In this document: positions 47,316 through 58,917 of the stretch, piece after piece
Numbering within the stretch: the stretch's first letter is position 1
Layout of the letters: the number at the start of each line of letters is the position of its first letter
Origin: Peromyscus leucopus
Lineage: Eukaryota > Chordata > Mammalia > Rodentia > Cricetidae
DNA length: 64,000 bases
Assembly: GCF_004664715.2 (NCBI RefSeq)
Contig: NC_051071.1
Coordinates: 6,971,231-7,035,230 of the forward strand
Direction of reading: 5' to 3'
Made by a program: the position numbers and the translations under genes
Notes under the pieces: generated by a model
Told to the model about the DNA's origin: nothing
The model's database searches: none
The model's input: the letters and a program-made list of their open reading frames with translations, nothing else

Positions 47316-48820
47316 CAAGGGGAAAGATCGCTATGCTTTTAGGGAAATGGCATCTATATAAGATTTACCCAATAAACTTGTACTTCTCTGTTATTTTTAT
47401 TTTGCAGAAGTGGGCTTCAAACCACCCAGTACTAGACTACACAGCTGGATTCACTGCAAGTGGTAAGGGATCTAAAGACATACCATAAAGAGCATCATGA
47501 CAAATCTATGCCATCATATGTCATTTGGTTTCATAAAAACGTTTGTCTAATTGAAGAAAGACATGTGTGTATTACTCTACTCATAGGTATCTTTTTGGCA
47601 ATTTAACATTTCATAAGATGCTTCATTTTTTTTTTTTTTTTTTTTGCCAAATGCTATGGGCTCCACAAATTTCTCTGTATTTTACATATTTCATACATAA
47701 TTCACACATTTTAATGTCATTTCCCTGTGATTTGTGGTACAAAAGAAATAGCATTACAAAAGGATATCAGCAACTAGAAAAAAAGAATGATATTAGTAGA
47801 AAAAGATGGGCTTACAGTGATCAGACGAAGAGGGCTGTAAGAAAGTATGTGGGCATAACTATTTGCCATGAACAATGCCTAGTTTAGTATTTTTATACAG
47901 ATTGGTTAATATTAATAAAAATTAAAGGGAACTCTTAAAATATAATAGCTTCATATAACTTTATTCCCCTACTAAAACATGTGGGAAATATTGGCTGGTT
48001 TTACCAAATATATTTGATATAATTACTTGAACACCATTAAGATTAGAAAAATGCAGTGTTTCTTTTCTCTGAAGTTATTAGAAAATAATTATATTTGTTT
48101 ATTCCAAATTGTGTGCATATATATGAGTGTATTATAATATGTGTTATAGACTATATATATATACATATATATGTTCTAAAGCACATATATATATTAGAAA
48201 AAAAATGTTCCTTTTCTAGAAATACATTGTATTATTTTTCTACATGGGGTCATTTTCACCCCACATTTATTCCTTTTCCCTAACTGTAGTGAGGGGAACA
48301 GTGCCTTACACTTTCTCGCCCAATTTTAAATGAACAAAATCAGACAATTATAAAGATCTTGATCTAGAACTGTAAATACTAATACGGTGTTTGTATTTGT
48401 CTCTATTCATAAGCTGAAAGCTGCAGCTCTAGTCCCATGGATAACTCACTTTCTTCTACATCCACCTGAAGCTTCTGCTAACCATTGTTTTGAAGGGATC
48501 TATAGAGAGTATTAAAATTTATTAAAACTCAGTTGAGAAAATTCCATTGTGAAATGTTAATTGTAATACAAACTCTCAAATTCTGTGGAAGTGAGAACAC
48601 AGGGATACTTAATGACAACAAATACACACCTTTTCAGTCACACCAGAAAAGGGCATGTGAACGGGTAGAGCCTCAAGGTTACTGGGTTCAACTCCTGGCA
48701 GTATAAATGTCAACAGTAGGGCTCAGAAGGTTGAAGGTGAAGACGCAATGTCATGTAGCTAGTTCTTCATAAATAACCATATTTGTTTTTTCTTTGATGT
48801 GTGGTTTATATGCACATCAC
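47316..48820. other. Unannotated AT-rich DNA with poly-T and TA-rich tracts
   Basis: Poly-T of about 22 at 47626-47645 and TA/CATA-rich patches at 48118-48195. Otherwise nothing recognised. Confidence 0.5.
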
Positions 48821-48825
48821 TCTTT

Positions 48826-48998
48826 TTTTTTGTTGTTGTTGTTGTTTTTTGTTTTTCGAGACAGGGTTTCTCTGTGTAGCTTTGGAGCCTGTCCTGGAAC
48901 TCACTCTGTAGCCCAGGCTGGCCTCAAATTCACAGAGATCCCCCTGCCTCTGCCTCTCAAGTGCTGGGATTAAAGGCGTGTGCCACCACTGCCCAGGA
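48826..48998 (-). mobile_element. B1 SINE (antisense, fairly young)
   Basis: T/GTT head, 'cgagacagggtttctctgtgtag', 'agcccaggctggcctcaaattc' and 'gctgggattaaaggcgtgtgc' with little divergence. Confidence 0.94.
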
Positions 48999-49084
48999 AA
49001 AACTTCTTTTCAAGTCAGCAGTGATTACTGTGAAGACTGGTTAAGTTGCCTGGAATACATAGCAGTGAATAACAAGAGACTGTG

Positions 49085-49255
49085 GCTCCAACAAGGTGGA
49101 AGGTGAGGACTAACGCGTGAGTTTGTCCTCTGACCACTGCATGTGCACATGCACATCCCTACTTACATTCATGTGCACTCTCACACTCACCCTTACACAC
49201 ATGAACATAGTGCACATATACATGCACACTTCACATGCACATACACACCAACAAA
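49085..49255 (+). repeat. SINE tail and CA/CATG-rich low-complexity tract
   Basis: 'gtcctctgaccactgcatgtgc' resembles the 3' part of a B4/B3-type SINE, followed by a CA/TG-rich degenerate run. Confidence 0.55.
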
Positions 49256-49696
49256 AATGCTTATGATACCTTCTTTTCAACAATGCAATCATTTATCACA
49301 AGGAGAGGCCAGCAGAGAAATCTCAATCATACAGGTGAGAAAGACAGACACTAGGTAAATAAGCAAACAAACATTTTGAAAACTTATAAAAAAAATTATG
49401 GAAGGCATCTCTAAGGAAAAAACAATACAGGAGGTAGGGTTAAATGCAGATTTAACCAGCTGAAAGCTAATGTGAGACATAAGCAAAGGGATCAGAAAAA
49501 GCCATAGATACATGGCATGTTTGAGTCCACTGTCTCTGCTGCACAGCAAGGGACAAGTGTGCAAGCGGAAGCACAGGTGACAGAGGCCAATGGCACAGAA
49601 AGTGGTATTAAGTGACATCAGCGAGTCATTATAGGATGGTGAAAGTGAGCTCAGTACCACAAGAGTTATGCTTTTCAATGTAATTGTGAAGTATTA

Positions 49697-49697
<1 letters not shown>

Positions 49698-49739
<42 letters not shown>
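49698..49739. repeat. (CA)n microsatellite
   Basis: Pure CA run of about 40 bp. Confidence 0.97.
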
Positions 49740-49741
<2 letters not shown>

Positions 49742-50027
49742 GATCTTTATTTGAATTTTAACTCTGTGATGTAGACACGGATACTATTATACATAGCATA
49801 AAGTGATTTTACATTATTTATTCAAATACATATATATTCAAAAGGCATTTTTAATGATGAACATTCATTATATTTGAGGCATATAGTTTTATAAAATAAT
49901 TTAAACCATTTGATTACTTTTTATTTACTTAACCCACAGTCAATGAAGGACTATGGGCAAGGCTCTTTGCTCTAGATGCTGAGTAGCGAGAGATGATCAA
50001 GTATTGCCTTTATTTTTAAAAAGTATA

Positions 50028-50374
50028 AAATCTGGGACTAAGGATATGACTCAGTAAAGTGTCTACCTTGCAAGTGATGAGGCCTGAGTTGGGATCCCCA
50101 GATGTGATATGAGAAGCAGGAGGGGCAGGCAGCGCATAGCTGTAACTACAGTATTAAGTAGAGGTGGAGCATCAGAGACAGGCAGGTTCCTGACGTACAT
50201 TGGCTGGGTAGCCAGTTCACCAAATTAATGTGCTTCGGGTTCATCAGGAGACCATGTCTCAAATAAAGGTGGAGAGCAATCAGAAAAATATTCAACATTG
50301 ACTTCTGACCTCCATATGTACATATGCACACATGTGTACACATTTGCATTAATTGGTGCAACACACATGCGTGT

Positions 50375-50377
<3 letters not shown>
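50028..50377 (+). mobile_element. B4 SINE (sense)
   Basis: tRNA/ID-like head 'ggactaaggatatgactcagtaaagtg', 'gaggcctgagttgggatcccc', then a B1-derived middle and 'aggtggagagcaatcag' near the tail. This is the B4 composite (ID head plus B1-like body). Confidence 0.8.

Positions 50378-50414
<37 letters not shown>
50378..50414. repeat. (CA)n microsatellite at B4 tail
   Basis: CA run directly after the SINE body. Confidence 0.96.
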
Positions 50415-50415
<1 letters not shown>

Positions 50416-50439
50416 ATATAGACATATCAAAAAGAAATT

Positions 50440-50930
50440 TGCTGGGAACAGTTGTAGTGAGAATATAAAGTGTGGTAACTGCCATGGAAAACAGTTGAAT
50501 AAGTTCTCAAAAGGGAAACCACAGATCTACCATATGACCCAGCAATTTTACTCCTCAATATGCACTCAAGAGAGCTGAAAATTTTTATGTACAAGCTTGC
50601 ATACATATTCATACCAATATAATTAATCCATAGAAAGGGATCAATTCTACACTTAGTATACAGTGTTTATGGTTTATGAACTTTAAAAACATCAAAAACC
50701 TATAGCATAAAATGTCTTAAATAATTCTACTTGTATGCAAGTTCAGAGTAAGAATCCATAAAGCTTTAAAATCCTGGGTCCTGTGGAGAGTGGGGGTGGG
50801 GCAGGATTTATGAGTAGGTCTCAGGTTTCTGGGGAGTATGATAAAAATATTCAAGTACTAGTAGCAATGGCTTCACAATGTAGATATTACTAAAAATACT
50901 GAATTTTATGTTTTACTGATGAACTTCATG
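50440..50930 (+). mobile_element. Ancient L1 3' fragment (sense)
   Basis: 'ctaccatatgacccagcaatttta' and 'gctgaaaatttttatgtacaag' fit the end of ORF2 in old mammalian L1 (L1M-like). The remainder resembles its 3' end but is very diverged. Confidence 0.55.
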
Positions 50931-50939
50931 TATTGGAAC

Positions 50940-52385
50940 ACAGTCCAAGATTTGAGGCATGGGAGAGGAATTCTGAGCACTTGTGAGAACACTCGGTTTC
51001 TTCAGAACACAGGATTGTTCATGGAAAATGTTTTCATGATTTTCCAGGTGAAGTGGATAAGTGTAAATTTACTTCAGATTATTCATTACAGCTACCGATT
51101 GTTATTTGTTTATATGCCTCTATTGAAAAACATGTTTTTGTTATGGATGGCTTGTCCTTGTGGTTGTATACTGTACTTGGATTACTCTCCTTAACACTCA
51201 GAGTATAAATTATCTGAAGCTCTGAATAAAGCTGGCTATTGCATAACTCACCACCTCGAGAGTGGTGACATTTATATAAATGCATTTTAATGGAAAAAAT
51301 TAAATCTATTGGACAAAAGAGCGTTAAGTAAATAAGGGAAATTAATTCTTTGTCTTAATACCATGAGAATGGATAAAATATGGTAAAAAAAAAAAAAAAG
51401 TAAAGAAAAACAAAGCCTTTCAAAAGAGCTCTTCCCAAGCAGCTTTCAGAACGTGATGTAGGAAACTCATAGGCACAATTTTTGTCCTCCTTTTCTCTTG
51501 TTCTACTAGGAAATAAAACAAACAAGAACATAAGAAGGGCTTGGATGGGCAGAAGTGAGCAAAATGTAAATTTTATTTCTGACAAAATTTAAGCTAGAGA
51601 TGCTTTATAAATGCTCAGAATTAAAAACTTACTTCAGTCCAGAAGCATTAGATATCTGGAAGTTTCTTCTTGAAGGATATCTACCCTGAGTTTAACGTGT
51701 TATCTAGAACAGGGATAGCAGTCAGAGCAATCCTAAAAAGAGAGAAAGTGTATATAAGAAGGAGTCAAGAGACTTGAATCCCATCACCAAAGATAGAGAA
51801 AAAATCAGAAATAAGAAACTGCAACAGATGTGGAAAGTTGAGGAATAACAGGAGAATGTCTAGCACATGTCTACTCAGATTATCACAAGTAAAAAAAAGA
51901 CAGGAATGTAAGAAAATGGTCAGAGAGAGAGACAGAGAGAATAGGTAAAAATGTTTAGACTGGAATGAGAAACACTGAGAGGAAATGCGATATACCACAA
52001 AATAAAATAAAACGAACCCATTGGAAGCTTAGTGTAATGTCAAATACAAATATATACATATATAAATACTATATAATATATATTTGTGTATTTAAGATAT
52101 ATGTATTATGTATTTGTATATTTAAGATTAAGGTATCTAGGGAAAAGTCAATAGAGGACAATGACAATGAAAGCAGGTTAGCGAACACTAAAAGGAAAAC
52201 AAACACCAATGCTTGCTTTTAAATGCTTTATTAGGAAAAAACAAAAGGGAACAATAAACTATTTTTCCAGTTATAAGCCAGAAAATGAAGAACAAATTAA
52301 ACTCAAGGTAAGTCACAAAGAAGAATGTTATAAAGACTTGAAATTTGCAAACAAATACAAAATTTTGTTCTTTTTTAATGTCAGA
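50940..52385. other. Unannotated AT-rich DNA
   Basis: TA-rich patch near 52045-52130. No gene, RNA or confident repeat. Confidence 0.45.
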
Positions 52386-52387
52386 AA

Positions 52388-52689
52388 GGGCTAAAGAAAG
52401 GGCTCGGTGGGTAAGAGACACTCATGACCACGCATGAGGAGCTGAATTTGGATCCTAGCACTCATTGAAAAATGCCAGTTCATGTCCATGTAAACCCGTG
52501 ACACCACAACTGAGGTGGGTGGAAACAGGAGGACCACCAGGGCTTCTGTCCTACTCTCTGGATCCATGATCATCCTGAGACCCTGTTTCTGTTAGGAATA
52601 AGGTAGAGAATGACAGAGCAGGGTACACAATGCCCCCGCTCTCCTCTCCATGCCCTTATACAGGCTTCATACTCCAGCCCACACCCAGC

Positions 52690-52690
<1 letters not shown>
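52388..52690 (+). mobile_element. B4-like SINE (sense, diverged)
   Basis: 'agggctcggtgggtaagagac', 'gctgaatttggatcctagcac' and 'gaccctgtttctgttagg', ending in a CA tract. Old tRNA-headed SINE. Confidence 0.6.
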
Positions 52691-52691
<1 letters not shown>

Positions 52692-52744
<53 letters not shown>

Positions 52745-52748
52745 ACAC
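52692..52748. repeat. (CA)n microsatellite
   Basis: CA run of more than 50 bp with one CAAAC interruption. Confidence 0.96.
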
Positions 52749-53103
52749 TAAAACTGGTAACATGCTAGGAAGACTAATGTAAAAAAAATGTGAAATTAAG
52801 TTGCCAGTTTCAAAAATAAATAAAAGATACAAATCCCTCAGTGATTAGTAACCTAGTAAAAGAAATTATGAACAACTCTACATCAGTAAAGTTGATGAAG
52901 TGGACAAATTTCTTGAGACACCCAATGTAATAAATAAAATAATTTAAATGATGAACTTATCTAAGTATGTTTAATGAAAAAATCTATTTGGGCAAAGGAG
53001 CATAAAGAAATGAGAGATATTTAAATTTTGTGTTAAATAATACAATGAGGACAAATGAAATACAGAAAAAACAAGAAACAAGAAAACTGGAACATTTAAA
53101 CAC

Positions 53104-53200
53104 GTCTATACATCACCAGGGCAAGCCTCATTCATGTTCAGGTGTAGTTCACCAGTATATAATGGAAACACAGTTTTTTTTTTTTTTTTTTTTTTTTTTG

Positions 53201-53242
<42 letters not shown>

Positions 53243-53455
53243 CTGCTTGTTAGAGTTCAGTGGGTTTTGTGGGAAGGGTTATTTCTTTTCTTGGGCTTAG
53301 TGAGATTATTGTTTTAGATTTTTGTTTGTTTTTGAGAAAGAACTTAAAGTTGGGTGCATGGCGGGGGAGGATCTTGAAGGACTTGGGGGAAGGGAAGAAT
53401 ATGATCAAAATATATTTAGATTTAAAATTATTTCAAATAATAAAAATACTTTTTA
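53104..53455 (+). mobile_element. L1 3' UTR fragment (sense)
   Basis: 'ggcaagcctcattcatgttc', 'ttcaccagtatataatgg', a poly-T/GT tract, 'aacttaaagttgggtgcatgg', 'gggaagggaagaatatgatc' and an A-rich end. Same subfamily as 56195-56505. Confidence 0.8.
53174..53240. repeat. Poly-T then (GT)n tract
   Basis: About 25 T followed by a GT run, inside the L1 3' UTR. Confidence 0.95.
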
Positions 53456-54324
53456 AAAAATCAGAAATAGAAGCCAATGAAAAAATATTTAACTTATTGT
53501 GGGAAATGAGTTAATCATGGAACAAAATACAAAGTTCTTTAAGGATTAAATAAAATTACAAACCAATATTTCTGAGAAATATCGATTTAAAACATTTAAT
53601 AAAAGTTTACTCATTTTAAAAAGCTACAAGAAAAGATTGTGAATATTTTCACAGGAAACAAATAAGAAAATTAAAAGAGAGAGATATACCTTACCTGATT
53701 TAAATATTTCACAATATAAACTTGTATCAAAATACCACATGGTCCCCTTTAGTATGGAGAGTATATTTTTGGAGCCATTATGTGTTATGCACAATTAATT
53801 TAATAACTGAAAATACAAGAGAAAATTAGAATATTAATTCTAATACTATATAAGAATATTAAATTTTGTAATTCACCACCAAAAACCCAGGATATTTTAT
53901 CACATAAAAATTAATGTCAATAATATTCTATTATTAAATTCTATTATTAACATACATATATTATTTGACAGAATAAATACATATTTTATGATAAAACTAT
54001 AAACAAACTAGAAATAAAAGACCTTATATAGCAAACATAATACAAAATCAAAATATTATCTAAATATTTACACTAAAAATGATTGAACTTTATTTCATAC
54101 TCTATGAAGAGTGAATTCAAAATAGATCAACATAAAATGCAAATGTTACTAGGAAAAATACAATGTGCCTGTCAAACTTTGAGAAAATAAGATTTTCTTG
54201 GAGAGGAAAAAGCATGACAATTCAGAAAAACAGACAATGTTTCAAAAGACATGGGATATTTTCTCACTGAAAGGCACAATTCCACAGTGTTTTTATTACT
54301 ATATTGAAATCAGAGATGGTGATA

Positions 54325-54734
54325 TGCAGCTGGAAGATTTCCTGTGTCCCAGCCTGATGGTGGTCAGGACAAATCTCTCTCCCCTGCCAGTCCTGCAGCC
54401 TCTCAGGCCCAAGTAAACACACAGAGCCTTATATTATTTATGAACTGTACAGCCATTTAGCTCAAGCCTACCACTGACTAGCTCTTACACTTAAACTCAG
54501 TCCATTTCTGTTAATCTATGTGTTGCCACATGTTCCATGGCTTAACTTGTGTGCCATTACATGCTGTTCCCTGGATGGCTGACTGGCATCTCCTGACTCA
54601 GTCTTCCTGTTCCCCAAATTCTCCTCTCTCTTTGTCCCACCTATACTTCCTGTCTGGCTACTAGCCAATCAGCACTTTATTTATTAACCAATCAGAGCAA
54701 CACATTCACAGCATACAGAGCAATATCTACAGCA
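54325..54734 (-). mobile_element. Solo LTR, class II ERV, TSD GTGATA
   Basis: A 410-bp antisense LTR. The minus strand starts TGCTGTAGATATTGCTC and ends GGAAGATTTCC...GCTGCA (plus-strand start tgcagctgg). Perfect TSDs gtgata lie at 54319-54324 and 54735-54740. Same family as 18623-18983 by shared 'ggctactagccaatcagcac'-type blocks, read in opposite orientation. Confidence 0.94.
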
Positions 54735-54740
54735 GTGATA

Positions 54741-54784
54741 CATCAAGCAGCTCTTTTATTACTTAGTATTGTTTTCACTATCCT

Positions 54785-54827
<43 letters not shown>

Positions 54828-55075
54828 TTTCATATGAAGCTGAAATTATCCTTTCAATTTCATGGGGATTAGATTGAATCTGTAGAATGTTTTTGGTAGG
54901 ATGGCCAATTTTAGTGTTAATCCAAGAGCATGGGAGATCTATCTATCTTCTGATATCTTCTTCAATTTCTTTCTTCAGTGACTTGATGTTTTTATCATAT
55001 GTCTTTGAATTGCTTGGTTAGAGTTACCACAAGATGTTTTATATTATTTGAGGCTATTATGAAAGGTGATGTGCA
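54741..55075 (-). mobile_element. L1 ORF2 fragment (antisense)
   Basis: Antisense ORF2 landmarks 'catggggattagattgaatc', 'ttttggtaggatggccaattt', 'gcatgggagatctatc' and 'tcttcagtgacttgatg', in the correct order for reverse-complement mid-ORF2. Contains (GT)n at 54785-54827. Confidence 0.82.
54785..54827. repeat. (GT)n microsatellite
   Basis: GT run of about 42 bp. Confidence 0.96.
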
Positions 55076-55295
55076 ACCTGCAAAATATGCTAGACCAATG
55101 ATGGAACAGAGCTTGTGATATTAGCCAAGCAATAAATAACTGATTTGACTTAAGGCCTACTCCATGAGTTGTAACCCATACCTGATACTACTTGGGTTAC
55201 TAAGATCCTCTGATTAGATAGCTCAAGAACCTAGGATAAAACTAAGTAGCAGTGTAGTGATAAAACAACTCTTAATCATATTTGGCTATATTCTT

Positions 55296-55298
55296 CTG

Positions 55299-55342
<44 letters not shown>

Positions 55343-55485
55343 CAAGACAAGGTTTCTTCGTGTAGTTTTGGTGCCTGTCCTAGATCTCGCTCTGTAAACC
55401 AGGCTGGCCTTGAACTCACAGAGATCCCCCTGGCTCCACCTCCCCAAATGCTCAGATTAAAGGTGTGTGCTGCCACCACATGGCT
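55296..55485 (-). mobile_element. B1 SINE (antisense) with long poly-T, nested in L1
   Basis: About 42-bp T-run at 55300-55340, then 'caaggtttcttcgtgtag', 'accaggctggccttgaac' and 'agattaaaggtgtgtgc'. Flanks 'tggctatattctt' at 55283-55295 and 'tggcaatactctt' at 55486-55498 form a TSD with two mismatches. Confidence 0.9.
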
Positions 55486-55908
55486 TGGCAATACTCTTAG
55501 AACAGTGTCTTGTTCAGCCATTATCAGAAAGGCTTCCCCCTGGAGAGATGGGACTAAATATAGAGACATCATGTAGAGAATGAGAAACCTTAGAACACTC
55601 AGCAGTAAATGAGTTGTCTCTATCAAATCCCTCCCCTCAGAAATCAGGGAACTCTACAAAGAGGAGTTAGAAAGTGTATGAGCCTGAGGGTTGAAGGACA
55701 CTAAAAAACAAGATCCTCCATATCAACATAAGTAAAGCACATATGAACTTACAGAGATTGAAGTAGCATGCATAGGGCTGGCACTGGTCTGCACTAGGTC
55801 TTCTGCACATATGTTATGCATATATATATTATATTGCATATATCATATAACCAGGTTAGTGTTTTTATAGGACTCCTGCATGTACAAACAAATGGGTCTC
55901 TGATTCTT

Positions 55909-55949
55909 TTTTTTTGTATTTATTTTGCAATACTATTCAGTTCTACATA
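55909..55949 (-). mobile_element. 41-bp L1 3'-tail insertion with 15-bp TSD
   Basis: T-run, then 'tattttgcaatactattcag' and 'ttctacata': the reverse complement of the L1 3' terminus seen at 40892-40922 (gtagaactgaatagtattg...A-rich). Identical 15-mers 'gggtctctgattctt' flank it at 55894-55908 and 55950-55964. Confidence 0.88.
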
Positions 55950-56067
55950 GGGTCTCTGATTCTTGTGTCTTATCTTTGACTCTTTTCCCTCTGTTGGTTT
56001 GTCCAACTGCAGTGTGATAATTTTTGTTTTTTCATATTGTATTTTATTTTGCTATTTGTTTTAGAAA

Positions 56068-56110
56068 TAAATGGATGGATGGATGGGTTGATGGATGAGT
56101 GAATGAATGA
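56068..56110. repeat. (GGAT)n/(GAAT)n short tandem repeat
   Basis: 'aatggatggatggatgggttgatggatgagtgaatgaatg'-type tetranucleotide run at the L1 3' end. Confidence 0.9.
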
Positions 56111-56194
56111 AAACCTAGGCTCTAGGGTAAAGAGTAACAATTCAACAGCCATACCCGTTGAAAGAGAAAAAAAATCAGTTTGCTCCAGTAGAGT

Positions 56195-56505
56195 GACACT
56201 AGGTATATCAACCCCTCCTGGGCAGGCCTCATGTTCAGGAGTAGTTGACCAATATATAATGGACTCCACACTTTTTAAAAAGGTATGCTTTTATTTGGCT
56301 AGAGCTTGGAGGTTCTATTTGGGGGGGTGGGTATTTTGTTTTCTTGGTTTGGGCGTTATTGCTGTATTTTTTTTTTTAAGAATTTAAGGTTGGGTGGGTA
56401 GGGAGGGGGAGAGGATCTGGAAGGACTTGGGGAATGAGAAGAATAAGATTAAAATATATTTAAATTTAAATTGTTTTAAATAATAATAATAAAGAAAATG
56501 CTGCT
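56195..56505 (+). mobile_element. L1 3' UTR fragment (sense)
   Basis: 'ggcaggcctcatgttcaggag', 'gttgaccaatatataatgg', 'aatttaaggttgggtgggtag' and 'ggatctggaaggacttggg', with an A/T-rich end. Parallel to 53104-53455. Confidence 0.82.
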
Positions 56506-56509
56506 AAAC

Positions 56510-57465
56510 ATATGTTCCCACATTTCTCTCCCAATTTTATATGGAAAAATATCTTATAGTCTACTATAAAGAGAAATGTTAGTGATCAGATAGGTGTCTT
56601 TATTGAATTGAAAGCATTAAGTTTTTTTGTACTTGACTGCAATTTTAGTGAAAACAGTGAATTTTATCAGTTACCTTACCAGTACTATTACAGTGGTTCT
56701 ATATACATGTATTTGTAAATTATAAAATGAGTCTACATTTGTATAAATACATTTATAAAATGAAATATATTAAATTATTTTCTGATGTTAAATCAACTAT
56801 AGTGTATAGAAATAAATTCCACTGAAACAAAGGCACAATTTCTGACAGTAAAATAATGGTCTCAGAGGCTGGGAAAGTAGGATCAGGAAGGGATGCAGAG
56901 AGGCCATCAATGAGCATGGAGTTCTAAGGGAGAAGTTCTGCTGTCTTACTGCAGAGTTCATGACTCCAACAGTGAACTATACATTTCAAGAATCTCATAT
57001 ATACATTCTCCCCCTGCAAATTAATGATTAATGTGTGTGGCAATGGATATGCTTACACTTACTTGAACATCATAGGATGCTTATAGGTATAGGAATACTG
57101 CATAGTACTCCATAAGTATGCATAATTTCATGAAGCCACTGAGAATACAAGATGCAGGAACACTATTCCAAATTTTATTTGGACAAACCAAGGAAAAGGA
57201 GGCATAATTATGTCTTTTTTTTTTAAACAAAGTTTTCTGTTTGGGATAATTCCTAACAGGAATTTCTAAGAAGACAACATAACCCAAAAAAGGGGAGAGA
57301 AAGACTAAGATTTCTCTAGGTAAAATATATAATTATGTGTAAGGCCAGTGGGAAAAATTCCTTATCCGTTGTCATAGAATTACAAGTTAAGAACAAAAAG
57401 ATGTCAGTGCATACTCGAAATTAAGGTTATGATAGTAAAATTACAAAGACAATGCCTTGTAGGTT
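56510..57465. other. Unannotated AT-rich DNA
   Basis: No recognised repeat, gene or RNA. Confidence 0.45.
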
Positions 57466-57469
57466 TTGC

Positions 57470-57725
57470 AGGGCAGCTGGAAAGCTCAGGTGCTGCTGTG
57501 TGGATGCAGAATAATGCAGCCACTTTGGAAACCCTTTGTCACTTTCTTGAGAGTAAAAACACATATTTGTCATATGACCCAGGAATTCAACTTCTACATA
57601 GTAATCCAAAATAAATGTAAGTGAGCTTTTTAAGGGTACTGTGCAAGAAATGCTTAAAGCAGCTTTACTCATATTAATCCAAAGCCAGAGCTCACATGAC
57701 TCTATCATTAGGTAGTAGTGCATTT
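57470..57725 (+). mobile_element. Ancient L1 ORF2 3' fragment (sense)
   Basis: 'gcagccactttggaaaccc', 'tgtcatatgacccaggaattc' and 'cttaaagcagctttactcat' fit the ORF2 3' end of old L1. Confidence 0.6.
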
Positions 57726-58730
57726 ATGCATAGGATTATTTAGATTTAGAAAGAAACAATTGATTGGAACATGCTTATATCTAAGAATGCTATGTTGCAT
57801 AAAGAAAACCAGAACCAAAAATGAATCTGTTGGCATTGAATTCTACAACAAACAATTATGCCTATATTTTTAGGAAGAGCTAGTTATTTCAAAGGTAGTG
57901 TTTTAGTAACAAGTCACATGAGGATGCTTTGTACTGATGGAATATTTTGTGGTTTGTTATTCATTTGCCAAAACACACTGAATAAAATAGCCAAGGCCCC
58001 CCATTTCTCTCTATGTAACTTACATGTCAGGCTTATAGGCAAACCAGACAAAGTTTTAACTTAAATAATGGCAAAAACAGAAAACATGAAAAAGCCTAGA
58101 GTAGTTAAATAGAAAAAAAAAGTGTGTGTGTGTGTGGGGGGGATTTCGAGTGATAAATATACAATTTAAATTTTGTGAGCAAGGTAGAAATATTCAAGCT
58201 GAAATAAATGATAGTGAGCTAATTAGTCAAAATGAAAGCTAAAATTAAACAGAGATAATTACAAAGTAAAACAGTCATACACTGTCTAATGTGCTTTGGG
58301 CTGAGGACCTCATTCATACTAATTCTTTTTGTTTTACTCAAGTTAGCTAGGATACAAATTGAGCATACTGACGTTTAAAGACAAACCAGTTTTAAATCCC
58401 TTAAAATTGAGCTGTGGAGAAAACCAGACCATTCAAGGCCACAAGGACAACAAATAATAGAAGTACAATGTGAACTCTGGTTGGTCATTTATCTTTCTCT
58501 AAAGTCTATGGTTTTAATGCATTTTATATTGATTTGTTTGCTTTTTATCTCTAAGTGAAAATAAAATATAAAATCTTAACCTTAGTAGATACTTTTATGC
58601 ATAAATAAACAGGAATTTTATAAAGTCTTATACAAATTAAATTCAACAAATGGAACAACCTTACTATAAAAATTTAGCCCATGTATTTTTAAACATATTT
58701 GTATAAATTTTTCATTTGGAAAACAATTTA
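57726..58730. other. Unannotated AT-rich DNA
   Basis: Short GT run near 58122-58135. Otherwise no repeat, gene or RNA recognised. Confidence 0.45.
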
Positions 58731-58732
58731 GG

Positions 58733-58895
58733 ATTTGAGAGATGGCTCAGTGTACAAAGTGATTGTTGCAGATTCCCAGAACCCACTTAACAGCCAGACA
58801 CAATAGTGTAATTTCTCCAGTTCCAGCATGTCTCTACCCTGGCAGAGAGACAGAAAGCAGAGGCAGGAGGATTGTCAGAAACCAGGGGTCAGCAG
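58733..58895 (+). mobile_element. B4-like SINE (sense, partial)
   Basis: 'gatttgagagatggctcagtg', 'gattcccagaacccactt' and 'agcagaggcaggaggattg': tRNA head plus B1-like body. Confidence 0.65.
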
Positions 58896-58917
58896 ATCTT
58901 CATTAAACAGCAATGAC

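Larger units (their letters stand above)
52830..54320 (+). mobile_element. Ancient L1 ORF2-derived sequence (sense), interrupted
   Basis: 'agtggacaaatttcttgagacac' and 'accaatatttctgagaaatatcg' correspond to ORF2 landmarks in correct order, but decay is extreme. A younger L1 3' UTR sits inside at 53104-53455. Confidence 0.5.
55076..56090 (+). mobile_element. L1 (Lx-type) 3' UTR (sense), with nested B1 and L1 tail
   Basis: Same old 3' UTR as 2077-4115: 'gatttgacttaaggcctactcc', 'ccatcaaatccc'-like text near 55620, 'gaacttacagagattgaag', 'gggtctctgattctt' and 'ttgtccaactgcagtgtgat'. It directly follows antisense ORF2, so the pair may be one inverted insertion. Confidence 0.8.

Noticed and set aside
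47567..47887. 106-codon frame containing a poly-Phe run
   Set aside because: It spans a poly-T tract and has no other feature.
50146..50485. Open frames rich in Cys-Val-Cys-Val or His-Thr-His-Thr
   Set aside because: They are translations of (CA)n/(GT)n tracts at a B4 tail. The same holds at 30081-30399 and 53030-53317.
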